Assembly: GCA_037013495.1 (NCBI GenBank)
Contig: CM072811.1
Span: 26,600,159 to 26,664,158 of the forward strand
DNA length: 64,000 nucleotides
Direction: 5' to 3'
Origin: Hippophae tibetana
Taxonomy: Eukaryota; Streptophyta; Magnoliopsida; Rosales; Elaeagnaceae
Part shown: positions 1 through 11,570 of the stretch, piece after piece
Numbering within the stretch: the first letter of the stretch is position 1
Layout of the letters: each line of letters begins with the position of its first letter
Position numbers and translations under genes: made by a program
The notes under the pieces: model-generated
Database searches by the model: none
What the model was told of the DNA's origin: nothing
The model's input: the letters and a program-made list of their open reading frames with translations, nothing else

Positions 1-2990
1 GTATTGCCATACCAACTGCTTGTTTACTTTTTTAAAAGACTTAAATTGATGAGGAAGAAACTTTACCATAACTATGTCACCTTCATTAAAGACAACCTTC
101 ATTCTCCTTTTATTAATGAACTTTCTAATCTACTTGGTTGCTTTGTCCAAGTATGCCTTTGCAATCTCGGCTTGATTGTGCCATGCTTTAGTAAACTTGT
201 ACACTCTAGGGCTCTTCATCTTGTAACGTTTTGTTAAGGCTTAAGGAGTCATGGGTTGTTATGAAATGACAATTTCAAATGGATTTTTAATTTTTGACTC
301 ACCTCATTGAAGATTATAAAAGAATTGAGTCTTTGGCTTTGTTTGCTTTAATCATGTTGATTGACACTTATATAGTGCATAAAATAAAGTTCCAATAAGG
401 CATTTACACTCTAAGTTTTTTGATCACTTTCGGGATGAATTTTTTTCAAGAAGTTTAAGCTTAAACTAAGTAACTTAAATAGCATGGTCCATAACTTACA
501 AGTGAAGCATGGGTATCGATCGCTCACTATCCTACTTGGAATTCCTTAATACTTTACCATGTGTTTTAAGAATAGATGAGAAATTTTCTCTATAGTATAG
601 TCTGTCGAGGCATAAATTAATATAACATACTTGTTGGATCAATTCACTACCACAATAATGATTTAGCATTCTTCAGATTTTGGAAAAGTAGAGATGAAGT
701 CCATGGATACACTTTCCCTTCAGCACTTTGAAATGAGTAATGGTTCAAATATCCCTTCTAGTTATTGTTATTCTACCTTATATTGTTGACAAACAAGGGA
801 AGTCTTCACACAAGACTCAACATCATCTCTGATATGTGGCTAATAATATGTCAGTTCAAGCAAGGCAAGAATTCTCTTATCTCATAGATGTCCAACCCAC
901 GTAGAGTCATGGAATTCTTTAATTAGATCCTTCCTTAAGTTCTTCCACCTAGGAGTGTAAAGGTGATTTTTTTTAGTGTAGAGTAGGCTATTGATGACTC
1001 AGAATCTCCTTGCATTCCTCTCATTAACTAAGGTCACGAGACTATTTTCAAGCATGTCTTATATAAACCCTTCTTTGATTCTCTCCAATAGTGAGCTTCC
1101 AGGTTTTCTCATGGTGGAAAATTCATCTTTTTGACTTAGTGCATTAGTAAATACATTTACTTTCACAGGATTATACTCAAGCTAATAATCAAACTTAACT
1201 AAGAAGCCTTGCCATTTGACTTCTTTATTGGAAAATGTCTTTTGAGTTTTGAAGTAACTAGTGGAAATATTATTGACCATGATGGTGAAGTTTGAGCCTA
1301 ATAAGTAATGTTGGCATACCGTTAGGCAATGAATAATGACATTCATCTCTTTTTCTTGCATTGTATATTTTATCTTTCTGTCATTAATCTTTCAAATTTT
1401 GTTGGCTATAGAGTGTCTTTCTTGCATCAATACTCCTTCTATCACAAAATTAGAGGTGTCAATATGTAACTCATATGGCTTAGTATGATCAACCAAGCAC
1501 AACTCATGCTCCTTAATTAGAACCTTATTCAACTCCCTAGATACATCTTGACAAAGTGATGTCCACTCCTATGTTTTGTTTTTCTTGAGCAAGTTAGTAA
1601 GTAGAGATTCCTTTGAGGATGAAGAACTGATATAGTTCACACATTCATAAATAATCTTAGCTTATGAATCTTAGTTGGTAATTCACATTCTTGTATTGCC
1701 TTATCTTGGCCTCATTCATCATAAGTTCTCATCCTTGATCTTATGTATGCCCAAGAAACATAACCTTTTGCTGGGTAAAAGAGCAATTTTCCTTTTTCAT
1801 ATAAAGCTCGTTTGTCCTTAAGATATGAAAAACTTGCTTTAAGTGTTAAAAATGCTCATCTAGAGTGTTAATTGTCATGCATGCAATCTTTTCCTCATTT
1901 TCTGGGGTTATATATACTTGGTAGTAATTGGAATGCAATTCCATCTTGTTGAAGTATTGTATCTTTCCAAGTTCATTGAATAAGTCACCTATGAGAGGGA
2001 TAAAATACTTATTATTAATGGTTGCCTTTTAAGGGCCCATTAATGGATGCACACACAAAACCCCATCATTCTTCTTTTGAAAGAGCACAAGAGCTTCGTG
2101 AGAAGCTTTAGATGGATGAATATAATTGACTTCAAGAAACTCTTTAAGTTGTATCTTATGTTCCTCTACTTAGATGGTGTCATTCGATATGGACTCATGT
2201 TAGGTCTCTTTGCTTAAGGTTCTAATTTAATCTTATGATCCACCTCTCTTCTAGATGGGAGTTTTTTGGAAAATTGGTTGATATGACATCCTTGAATTAT
2301 TTAAGGACTTCTAGCCCTTGTTTAGGAATCTCACTCCTATATGAATCATCGTCTTCTCTTTCTTATTAACTAATAAATGTGAGATAAGTTACCTCATTCT
2401 TCTTGCGCAACCCCTTCTTAAGTTACATGGTAGAGAAAGTTGAGGTGTTGACCATGTTGGGCCTTGTTGTGGGTACCAAACATGTATTACTTCCTACAAG
2501 AATACATATTGAGTTTGCAAAAGGAAATAGGAACACTTTTAGTTGGTCAAGAAATTGCATCCTTAGTACTACCCTAAATTCATCCATCAATACTATGTAC
2601 CAATTCAATGGTACACATAATCCCATATTTTTGTCTTCACTTCATGGAAATGCCTTAGATTGATTTAGTATCAAAATGCATCACCATAATGGAAACCCCC
2701 TTGTTGGAAGCCTTTATATTGAGTCTTGAGCTTCCTCAATAGTTATGAAGTTATGAGAGAAATTGTATCGGTAAGCACCTTGGTTTGTACTCCATTACAT
2801 GCCACATCAACTTACATCAATACGTTTTCTTGTGGCTTTAGAACAGCTTTGATAACATTCAGAATTGAAGTGATCCTATTTGTACTTCACCATTCTCAAG
2901 AGAATTCTAAAGTTTAGTAGTCATTACATTTAAAGCCTTTCTTTTTGGATTGTCTCTCATCCAAGGCAGATCATCACTAAAATAACACTT
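1..2990 (-). pseudogene. Decayed Ty3/gypsy retrotransposon pol (gag zinc knuckle to integrase C-terminus)
   Basis: Reading the minus strand from right to left gives Ty3/gypsy domains in the normal order, broken by many stops and frameshifts. A Gag zinc-knuckle tail (PKRKALNVM-like) lies near 2900-2985. A protease/linker segment lies at 2423-2626 (RVVLRMQFLDQLKVFLFPFANS). Reverse transcriptase follows at about 1700-2260 (NELGKIQYFNKMELHSNYYQV, then ENEEKIACM). RNase H is near 1150-1640 (VIEGVLMQ...KIKYTMQEKEMNVI). The integrase core is near 560-1000, and the integrase C-terminus at 1-240 contains GDIVMVKFLPHQFKS. That last motif resembles chromovirus-type integrases, which is an inference. The element leaves the window at base 1. 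No intact frame longer than about 90 codons remains, so it cannot encode its own proteins. The gag N-terminus is missing: homology stops near 2990. Confidence 0.85.
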
Positions 2991-3179
2991 ATTTGATGCA
3001 TACAAATATATAGTATACGTGATGACTATATGAAAGTTGAGTCATTAGTGTACTTTTTTATTTAATATTTACTTATTTTATTCAATAAATAGTATTTTTG
3101 GGGCCAAAAATATTAAAGTATAAATATTTTAGTCAAAATGGGTGAAACTATATTTTTTTAGAAAAAATTATGAATTTTT

Positions 3180-3720
3180 AACGTAAGACCAATCAGGAGC
3201 TACCATGTGGCTTGCCACACAAGCAGAGGAGCTAACCGGGCAAGCCACACAGATGGCATGCAAGTAGGGATAACGAATCATAGATTGCCACATGTAAGGA
3301 TGATGAACCGTGTGCCACATGTCAACATGACATTGAATTTGAGTTCAGAGATCTATCAAACAACACTACAATATCACCATGTGATTACTCCCCGCATTCC
3401 ACCAGTGTGCCACACTATCCGTTGTAGAAAATCACGTTACACCGCATGTCACTAACTCACCATGCATTGACTTAGATCGGTCTCCCCTGCCACACATCGT
3501 GCTCTGAGTCACTCAGTGAATTTTGTGTGCCACGTGTTACACTGTGATTGGATGACAATGTTGATTTTGCTTGTTTTGATCTCAGCCTTTGATCTGAAAT
3601 TGATCTAACGATCTAGATTACACCTGAGCTATATTTAAGCTCCTAATATTCTCATAAACCCTAAGGAACTGTCATTAGCATAATTTTGGTAAGTTTTTAG
3701 AGCTAAAAAGAGAAAAAATC
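3180..3720 (+). promoter_or_regulatory. TGCCACA-rich promoter-like stretch, perhaps an LTR remnant
   Basis: This stretch is clearly richer in GC than its surroundings. It repeats TGCCACA or GCCACA, often extended to CCACATG, at least eight times between 3210 and 3540. It is followed by a TATA-like ctatatttaagctc near 3630 and a purine-rich leader. Motif clusters plus a TATA box are what a retrotransposon LTR promoter often looks like, but no second copy is found in the window and the ends are not defined. The 82-codon frame at 3207 lies inside the motif repeats and is not treated as a gene. Confidence 0.3.
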
Positions 3721-3999
3721 AAAAGGAGATACAATTTTGGTGAAGATACAAGAAGAGATTAACACTACAATTCAAGAGATTAATTGTATCTCTTTTTCTT
3801 TCTTTCTTTTTTATCAATTTTATGTCTTTCTTTATGAAAAATATGAGTTTTAGGAACATAATTATGTGTAGTTAATTTATTAATCTAGGGATCTTATGAA
3901 CCCAATTTTCACCATGTGATGATATAATATTTTACCCCAATTATAATTTTAAATTATATTATTTAATCTGAATTTTATGTTATTAATTTTTTGGTTAAC

Positions 4000-6090
4000 A
4001 ATATATCTATAGAGGTAATTAAATAGATTTGAGAGAATTATTTAATTATTTATCTTGACTAAATAACATGCATAATTTTTAGGCAGAAATGTATGATTCT
4101 TATATATGTGATCCATAATCGATGATCTTAATGAGTGGTATAAAATTTAATTGGCATGAGAATGTGATTAAATTAACTATTATATGATGTGTAGTTTACT
4201 TAAGAGATGAATACATATTAAGTTAAATTCAATTAATCATTATATTAGGTGAGATTTTTAAAAATTGAGATATTAAGTATTTTAGATATTTTCTCATATA
4301 TCTTATTAGTTACCAAATCTTATTTAATTAATTATTGCTATTTACTTTTAGTTATTTTAATTTTGCTTACTAAAAAATATAAAAATACAAAAATTAATTT
4401 TTATTTTTTTTTTTGTTTTAAAAATTAATTTTTAATAAAATAATCTCTGTGTGAATAATATTTTTTATCAATATATTACTTGTTTTGATATATATACTTA
4501 CGTATTCATTACACTCACAATTTTTGTGACGATCAATAAATATAAATGAACAGAAATAAAAATAATTTTTTTTTACATAAGATTCATTTTTTCTTATAAT
4601 AAATAAGTAAATAACGCAATTATATATAAATTACACATTATTAAATGAAGGTGTTTCATTTGTATTTTATATTTAGATTTTAGATAAAATTTCTCATTAT
4701 GAAGATCATGTTTTAAGAAAAACAATTTTAGATGTCTAAAATTACAAAAATATAGAAAATAGTGGGTTGTACTAAAATGCACACCTCTACGTCTAGACTA
4801 TTCGTAAGAAGAAGAAATGGTAAAAATTCAAGGTTACCGTAATGTGGAGGCAAAACAATACATGAACTCTAAATCTATTAGTTAATTCATTTATTATCCA
4901 ACGAACTCTACTAAAATACCAATTTTAATCCATTAAGATGGCAGCACTTCATCTAATGGTAACAACCTCAACACTAACCAATTATAATGCCATGACATGA
5001 TAAACGTGAGTTTCAACCCTCCAATATATAATATATAGCATTAATATATAGGTAATCTATGTTGATTTTTTTTATGAATTAAAATTTCTTTAAAATCAAA
5101 AACTAATGATTTAAAATTATTTTATTAAGAAACAAATTTGAAGTTTTGTTTCCATAATTTTCTTTACATTTTTTGTTTTATCTTGCTCTGTTTCTGAATT
5201 TTTTTGTTCTTTTTGTTTCTAAATTAATTCTAAACTCTTAATAGCTTTTTCATGCTCCATTTCAGAAGTTTTCTGTTTATGAACTAAAGCTCTACTTATG
5301 GATATATATATATATATATATATCAAAGAAAAGGAAATAAAAAAAAAAGAAAAGGGAAGAAAACGAAAGGAAAGAGAAGAGAAAAGAAAATGAGGCATAG
5401 TAAATAAAGAGAAAGGAAAAAAAGTATTTTTTTGTATTTTATGTATGAAGTTAGGTTACTCCAATACAGTTCACACAATTTAAAATTTATAGAATAATAA
5501 ACTATTATGTAAGTTTATTATTATTCAATCGTTGTATATTGGGAGATAAGTTTTCGTAGTTCTTTAATACTCATGAGCAAAAAAATTATCTTAAGGATAT
5601 TGAGTGATACACATGTCTCGATTCTTTACTCAATTTAAATTTTATGTTATTTAAAGTTTATTTATTTATTATATATATACATATATTTATATTTGTGTAT
5701 TTCTAATTTTAATAAAGTTATTTTATTTTTAATTTGTTTATCCATGTATTATTTCTTACAATCTTAAGATAATTTTTCCCCTCATTTTTTAGATAAAGAA
5801 ATACAAAAACATTTTAAACAAATATTTTGGGATAAACAGATTATTTATAATCTATTATATTTATCTGTTCTATTATACATATTCTACTATTATTACCTTT
5901 CATATTTTTACATATCTATATTAATTCCTTTCATTATTTATTGAATTTAAATTAACATATTTCCATCATTTATTGCTTGAATATTTTTTTTTTGATAATC
6001 TAAAACTTTATTTGTTGATTTTTAAAACTTGAATTGTTATTTGTGTATTTAATAGAAAAAGTAAAGAAAATATTATGAATTTGAAATGAC
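4000..6090. other. AT-rich intergenic DNA with microsatellites
   Basis: No gene is recognised. It holds an (AT)11 run at 5302-5323 followed by a nearly pure purine tract of about 70-100 bases (5325-5425). There are many poly-A and poly-T runs and no extended coding frame. Confidence 0.6.
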
Positions 6091-6093
6091 CAC

Positions 6094-7130
6094 TTGAGTG
6101 TCCCTGAAAACTCAAGTATGAATGTTGCTAACCCTACTGTGAGTGGTTCTACTTTAAACCAAATGATGAGGACTTATGTGGCTTATGGGGTAACCTCAAT
6201 GTTATCGGCTTCTGTTTCTATAAACCATGTTGTGGCAAAGAAATTGGAGAAATTTAATGGTTTGAACTTCAAGAGATGGAAGAATAAGATGTTGTTCTAT
6301 CTCACCACCTTAACTTTAGCAAGGTTCTTAATTGAAGAAGCTCCCAATTAACTTAAGGGTGAACATAATTTTCAATCTGCTAGTGCTATTAAAGCATAAA
6401 AGTATTCTGATTATCTATGTCGAAACTATGTTCTCAATAGTCTAATTGATTCCTTGTACAATGAGTACAATAAAGAGAAGACAACTAAAGACTTGTGAGA
6501 TTGAATTTGAAGTATGAAACTAAAAATGTCGATCCCAAGAAATTTTTGGTTGGTCGCTTTCTTGATTATAAGATAATGGACTCTAAATCTGTATATAATC
6601 AAGTACATGAAATCTAAGATATCTTAACAGAGATGTATGATAAGAGGATGATACTTAGTGAAACATTCTAAGTTGCAGTTATTATTAAAAATTTGTCATT
6701 TCATAAAAAGGATTCAAGGCCTACCTTAAGCACAAGTGAGGAAAAATGTCTTTGAAAGACTTACTAATTAGATTCAAAGTGGAAGACGACAACAATGTTT
6801 CTTCTAAAAGATGATACATCACATTAGTACCCAAGGCTAATGTGATGGAACATGATCAAAGTCCCAAGAACAACAAGAATAAGGGCAAAGACAAGCTAGA
6901 TAAATGGTCTAAATTAGGACCTAAAAAAGTAACAATTAAGAAGTCAAACTTCATAAGAATTTTCTTTAACTATCATAAGGATTTGTTTTAACTATCAAAG
7001 AATTGGACTTAAAACCCTAGATTGCAAGTTTTCAAAAAGAAATAAGAACCGTGAGATAAATATGGTTCATGATATCACTCATAATATCTTTAATATTAAC
7101 TTATGTGTAAATAGGATGAACTTAATCACT
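6094..7130 (+). pseudogene. Decayed Ty1/copia gag
   Basis: The first 85 codons (6094-6348) read in frame and contain KKLEKFNGLNFKRWKNKMLFYL, the start of the copia Gag core (UBN2/DUF4219 type). Beyond a stop, further Gag pieces follow in changing frames: KYSDYLCRNYVLNSLIDSLYNEYN, then LKYETKNVDPKKFLVGRFLDYKIMDSKSV, then a degenerate lysine-rich stretch and a ruined zinc knuckle near 6970-7040. There is no clear ATG (the frame begins on TTG) and no protease, integrase or RT follows. It is an isolated dead gag fragment with no visible LTRs. Confidence 0.8.
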
Positions 7131-7174
7131 TTCGGTCTTCATTCATGTTTTTTCTTAGTACTTAAAAAAAATAC

Positions 7175-8305
7175 ATTATATAATTATTATTATTTTTAGT
7201 TAAAATAAAAACTCATAGATTGTAATATCTTTCAAAATGAAAGTTTTGTGATATGTGTTATATTAAAGATGGAGATGGTTAATGAAAGATAGAGAGACAT
7301 AAATTGGTATGCATTTAAAATCATTAGTATGGTTATAAAAACTCTCTCAAAACAATAAAATATTTTACAATGGTCACCGAGAAAAAAAACAATAAAAGGA
7401 CCACTATTACACCTAAATTAAAAATATATATATGTCTTCGCACCTTTTCATATACCGTGAGGGATTAAAAAAATACCTTTTGGCAAAACGATACAAACTT
7501 TAAATAGATATTCAAATTAACCGAACCTATTTTATATAAAGCCACCGTATATGATAAATTAAATATATATTATAATTATTTTTTTCAATATTTATATATA
7601 ATATAATTCGATAAAATTGATAATAAATATTTTAATAAAATAATTTATATTTAAAATAATATTTATTTTATTTTATGTAATTTTTTTACCTATTAAAATA
7701 ATTTCATTATAAAAAATTATGTAAATTAATATTTAATTTTTAATTTTTTATATTTTAAAAATAAAAAATATATTTTTAATTTGAGATAAAAAAAATCTTA
7801 AAACATAATTTTAGAATTAAAATTTCAGACAAATTAATTAAGATATTTAGTATATTTTAGACTCATATTAACTACTAATATTAAATTATATATATTTGTA
7901 TAATTTTTTATTTTATATAATATAGAATCAACTCACAATCAAACATATACAAATTATACAATTATTATTATTTTTAGTTAAAATAAAAACTCATAGATTG
8001 TAATATATTTTAAAATGAAAGTTTTTTGTGATATTTGTCTTATATTAAAGAGGGAGATGGTGAACGAAAAAGGGAAAGAAATGGGTATGCATTTAAAATA
8101 ATCAAAATCTCTCAAAACAACCATCATTGTAAAAAAAAAAAAACAACAATAAAGTGATCACTATTATCCCTAAATTAACAAAAAATAAAATAAAAATATG
8201 CCTTAGGTCTTAAATTGGTATCTTTTTATATACATGACTGATTAAAAAAACGTTTTTTATAACATGATAATAAAACGGTACAAATTTTAAAATTCAAATT
8301 TTCTT
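7175..8305. repeat. Two direct copies of a ~345-bp AT-rich segment (7175-7520 and 7955-8305)
   Basis: Both copies contain the same ordered landmarks: attattattatttttagtta, then aactcatagattgtaatat, then gaaagtttt, tatattaaaga, ggagatgg, tatgcatttaaaat, and near the end gattaaaaaaa and acaaatttt. About 430 bp of AT-rich DNA lies between them. The copies differ by many substitutions and small indels, so the duplication is old. Each copy has no coding content. They could be LTRs or two copies of a short non-autonomous element; no terminal repeats or target duplications were found. Confidence 0.65.
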
Positions 8306-8876
8306 TTACCTTTTTTAATATAATATTAGGATAATATTATTAATTTATATAGATTATTATTTTTCTATTGAGATATTATTTTGATCAAGAGAAAATCTTT
8401 GTCCATATGGTCATATTTGTACAAAAATAGGAATTGAATCCTAGATATGTGAATTTTTTTCTGTTACCTTTTTCCTTATATAATATTATGATAATATTAT
8501 TAATTTGGGTCTTAGATTATTATTTTTCTACTAATTGAGATATTCTTTGGATCAAGATTTTCTCTTGATCCATGATTTAGTGTCATATTTGTACAAAAAA
8601 GAGAATTTGAATCCTTGATATGTAAATAAAGTATTTTTTTTCTCCTACTTTTTTCCTTACATGATATTAGGATAATTATTAATTTGGGTCAATTTAGATT
8701 ATTATTTTTCTATTAATTGAGATATTGTTTTGATCAAGATTTTTCCTTATACAATATTAGGAAATTTATTAATTTGGGTCAATTTTGATCAAGAGAAAAT
8801 CTTGGTACATGATTTAATGTAATATTTGTACAAAAAGGAATTGAATCCTAGATATGTAAATAAAGATTTTTTTTTT
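8303..8876. repeat. Three degenerate tandem units of ~160-235 bp
   Basis: Units at about 8303-8461, 8461-8642 and 8643-8876 share ordered blocks: ttaccttttt, aatattaggataatatt, attattaatttgggtc, agattattatttttct, ttgatcaaga, catatttgtacaaaaa and gaattgaatcctagatatgt. The third unit is longer because one internal block (aatattagga to aatttgggtcaatt) is repeated. No protein is encoded. Confidence 0.7.
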
Positions 8877-9133
8877 ATTTTTTGGTGAGAAGGTTAGAAA
8901 AAGGGATCCACCTCTGGTTTGTTATATTATTTTATTGTAATTTTAAGTTATTTCAAAATTTAATTGTATATTATAACTTCATTTACAAATATAATTTTAT
9001 TTTTAACATATTTCTAAGCGCTGCACGTATAATAGAACAAAAGGATATAGAATTAAGTAAAAAAAAAGTTTTACTGCTTTTGTGCTTTTGTTTTTTATTT
9101 AGATTTCATCAACTTGAAGGAGATATTGAATAA

Positions 9134-10560
9134 ATTATACTTGATATTCTTGGAATAAATTTATATAAATACGAACCCATTTAAATAAAAAAATACTTAT
9201 AATTTGAAATACAAAATTGCAAATAATAATTAAAACAAATTCATTCTACATGTATATGTAATTTGCATTAGATGATAAAAGTTTTTTTTCATAATAATAT
9301 ACAAAAAAACAATTATCACATAAAATAGTTAATATGCTATCTTGACGTTGATCATATGTGTTTAAAAGAGGATTTTTTTCGATCTAATTCATACAATTTA
9401 AAACAATCTAACTCAAGTTATTCGGTTTTTCATTAGCATTGAGTTGGTTTAAATTCGTAAATTACAAAACTAATCTAAGATAAATTAGATCGATTTTTAA
9501 TATTAGATTATTTTTTATAAAAAATAATCTAAGGTATACTTATATTATATTATATATTTTTATTTTTTAATATAATCATTTATTAAGTAAAAAAGTAAAA
9601 TAATAATAATAATACAACTAATGGTTTTATAAGTTTGGCGTACATCATTTTTCAATTAATTTTTAACTTTATTTAATATATACTTCTAATTTCATACAAA
9701 TACATGTACATTATTTTTCAATTAATCTTTAACTTTATTTAATATATACTTTCAATTTCATACAAATACATGTAAATCATGTTATTATGTATTTAATCAT
9801 ATGTCTATTTTTTATATTAACCACTTGTTTATGCATGCATATTGAATTGATAGGAAAATTAAATAGTAAATATTTACTTTAATTTTTTTTCTATTTAGAA
9901 TTATAGGACATCATTTTTGATTATTTATTATTGTTCGGGAAAAAATGAAAATCCTTTTAAATTATATTTTTAATCGATAATTAAAACATAAAATTTGATA
10001 TAATAATTGTTTAGTATTAAAAACAAAAAAAAAATTAAAAAAAAAATCAATCAATCCAACCTAATACAACCTAATCAAAAGAGCTTAGTTTGGAATGATT
10101 TTATAGGTTTTACTGTATCAAGTTGATTCTTATTTTTTATCGAACCGATTTTATTAGTTTTATTTTTATTTTAACTCAAATCCAAATTAAATCATAATAT
10201 GCACTACCCTAATGTTGATACTAGTAATATTGATATTAGTAATATATACGTTAACCTCCAAATTTTCACTCATTTTCAAAGCGAAAATTTTAAATTTCTA
10301 AGCCATTAAGAAAAAGAAATTTAAGTAACCGCAAAACATGGGTATTAATATCCTCAAATTATGAAATGAAACTCATTTATAGAAAAAATATTTCTCAATT
10401 AAGAATTAATAGAAATTGTGGTTATAAATTATAAAAAATCAAATTTGTAGCCTAAATCATAGGTTTAATTAAATTAGTCCTAACTTACGCAAATCCTTAA
10501 AAATATTATGAATTTTACCCCATTTGAGCAAGAATATCCTAAAACTAAAGCTCCTACTTT
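9134..10560. other. AT-rich intergenic DNA with a 66-bp tandem duplication
   Basis: No gene is recognised. The only clear structure is an exact-length duplication, 9643-9708 and 9709-9774: two adjoining 66-bp copies running from catcattttt (cattattttt in copy 2) to acaaatacatgta. They differ at about five positions. Confidence 0.6.
9643..9774. repeat. 66-bp tandem duplication, two copies
   Basis: Copy 1 is 9643-9708 and copy 2 is 9709-9774. Both contain ttcaattaat, taactttatttaatatatac and aatttcatacaaatacatgta, head to tail with no spacer. Confidence 0.9.
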
Positions 10561-10581
10561 TCATTAATTATTGATTATTGA

Positions 10582-10589
10582 TATATAAG
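10582..10589 (+). promoter_or_regulatory. TATA box of the CLE-like peptide gene
   Basis: TATATAAG lies 68 bases before the start codon at 10657. This is a normal plant spacing that would give a short leader starting near 10615. Confidence 0.6.
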
Positions 10590-10656
10590 TTATGTGTGTT
10601 AGATGTATTTAGACGTGTGTGTGAGCATTTGAGAGGCATACTTTAAGTTTACAACA

Positions 10657-11133
10657 ATGGAGTTTCTTAAGAATCCGTGTGCTATTGTAGCAATATGTTC
10701 TCTTTTTTTACAATCTTTTATCATTCATGGCTATAGTTCTTGGGTTGGCTTCTCAAATGAGCGTACAAGGCTTGTTGTTAAAGGGTCAAATCATCAACTA
10801 TCTCTTGAGACACCTCAAGTTCATGAGTTTGATACGAAAAAGTCTACAAAAATGGTGAAACGTTCACTTTCCAGTATCAAAAGATTGGTTCCAACAGGTC
10901 CAAATCATCAAGAATCTCCTGATTCACCTTCAAATTGGGGGTTGAAAAGATTAGTTCCAACAGGTCCAAATCATCAAAAATCTCCTGATTCGCCTTCAAT
11001 TTGGGGGCTAAAAAGGTTGGTTCCAACTGGTCCAAATTCTCAACAATCCCCTCCTTCACCCACTTCAAACAATTATGAGCCAAAATCAAAAAAGATTGGT
11101 TCCAACTGGTTCAAATACTCAACAATCTCCTAA
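10657..11133 (+). CDS. Secreted precursor with tandem CLE-like peptide repeats (158 aa)
   Basis: The frame starts at an ATG in good context (acaATGg) and encodes 158 residues. Residues 1-25 form a hydrophobic signal peptide (AIVAICSLFLQSFIIHG). After a variable region come three almost identical repeats with a 22-residue period: RLVPTGPNHQ at 76-85, RLVPTGPNHQ at 98-107 and RLVPTGPNSQ at 120-129. Each is preceded by a basic Lys and followed by SPDSPS or a variant. A weaker version, RLVVKGSNHQ, sits at 38-47. Residues R1, V3, P4, G6, P7 and N8 match the plant CLE peptide consensus, but the usual PLHN ending is replaced by HQ(E/K)S, so this is CLE-like rather than a proven CLE. Such peptides are cut from a secreted precursor and bind leucine-rich-repeat receptor kinases. 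The frame leaves the repeat pattern at codon 146, where a fifth repeat continues one frame over (11093-11149). An IDA- or PIP-type peptide family is the main alternative. Confidence 0.75.
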   Translation: MEFLKNPCAIVAICSLFLQSFIIHGYSSWVGFSNERTRLVVKGSNHQLSLETPQVHEFDTKKSTKMVKRSLSSIKRLVPTGPNHQESPDSPSNWGLKRLVPTGPNHQKSPDSPSIWGLKRLVPTGPNSQQSPPSPTSNNYEPKSKKIGSNWFKYSTIS

Positions 11134-11149
11134 GACACCACTAACATAA
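11090..11149 (+). other. Out-of-frame extra CLE-like repeat after a probable 1-base insertion
   Basis: In the +1 frame relative to the 158-aa frame, codons from 11090 read KRLVPTGSNTQQSPKTPLT and stop at 11147-11149. This is plainly another copy of the repeat and a natural end for the protein. The switch happens in a run of six A at 11088-11093. One A fewer would put this repeat in frame. It may be a recent mutation, an allele difference or a base-calling error. Confidence 0.7.
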
Positions 11150-11201
11150 TTGCTTTGTTAATTAGAGGTGTTGTTTTAGCATTAAGCCATGCCTTTTGAT
11201 G

Positions 11202-11207
11202 AATAAA
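11202..11207 (+). terminator. Poly(A) signal AATAAA of the CLE-like gene
   Basis: AATAAA lies 69 bases past the stop of the main frame, followed by a long T run at 11227-11242. This suits a short plant 3' UTR. Confidence 0.5.
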
Positions 11208-11570
11208 AAGTTCCAATCCACTGGACTATTTTTTTTTTTTTTGGGTTTTTCCATTCTACTTAGTTAAATATGTTATTTTTCTTCTTTTTAATAAACTATA
11301 TTAATCTAATATTCATTTTGTGCATTTATATTCAATCTTTCTCTTGTAAATAAAAACATTGAATCAAAATATATATTTACCAAAAAAAATTAAAAGATGC
11401 TTTCCACTTAATAAAGCATAGTAAAAATTAAAAAATAATTTATTTATTTTTTGATGAAGAACTTCATTTTAATTAAAACTTTAAAATTTATGTATCAAAC
11501 TATTAGGGTATTTGGATCTTAAATTCTTGAAATGATTTACCAAACTATTAGGGTATTTGAATTAGATTTT

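Noticed and set aside
3207..3455. 82-codon frame in the TGCCACA-rich region
   Set aside because: Follows the nucleotide repeat and has no ATG context, domain or splice support.
8882..9133. 83-codon plus frame of Phe/Leu-rich protein
   Set aside because: Starts on TTG, has AT-driven composition and lies right after a repeat array.
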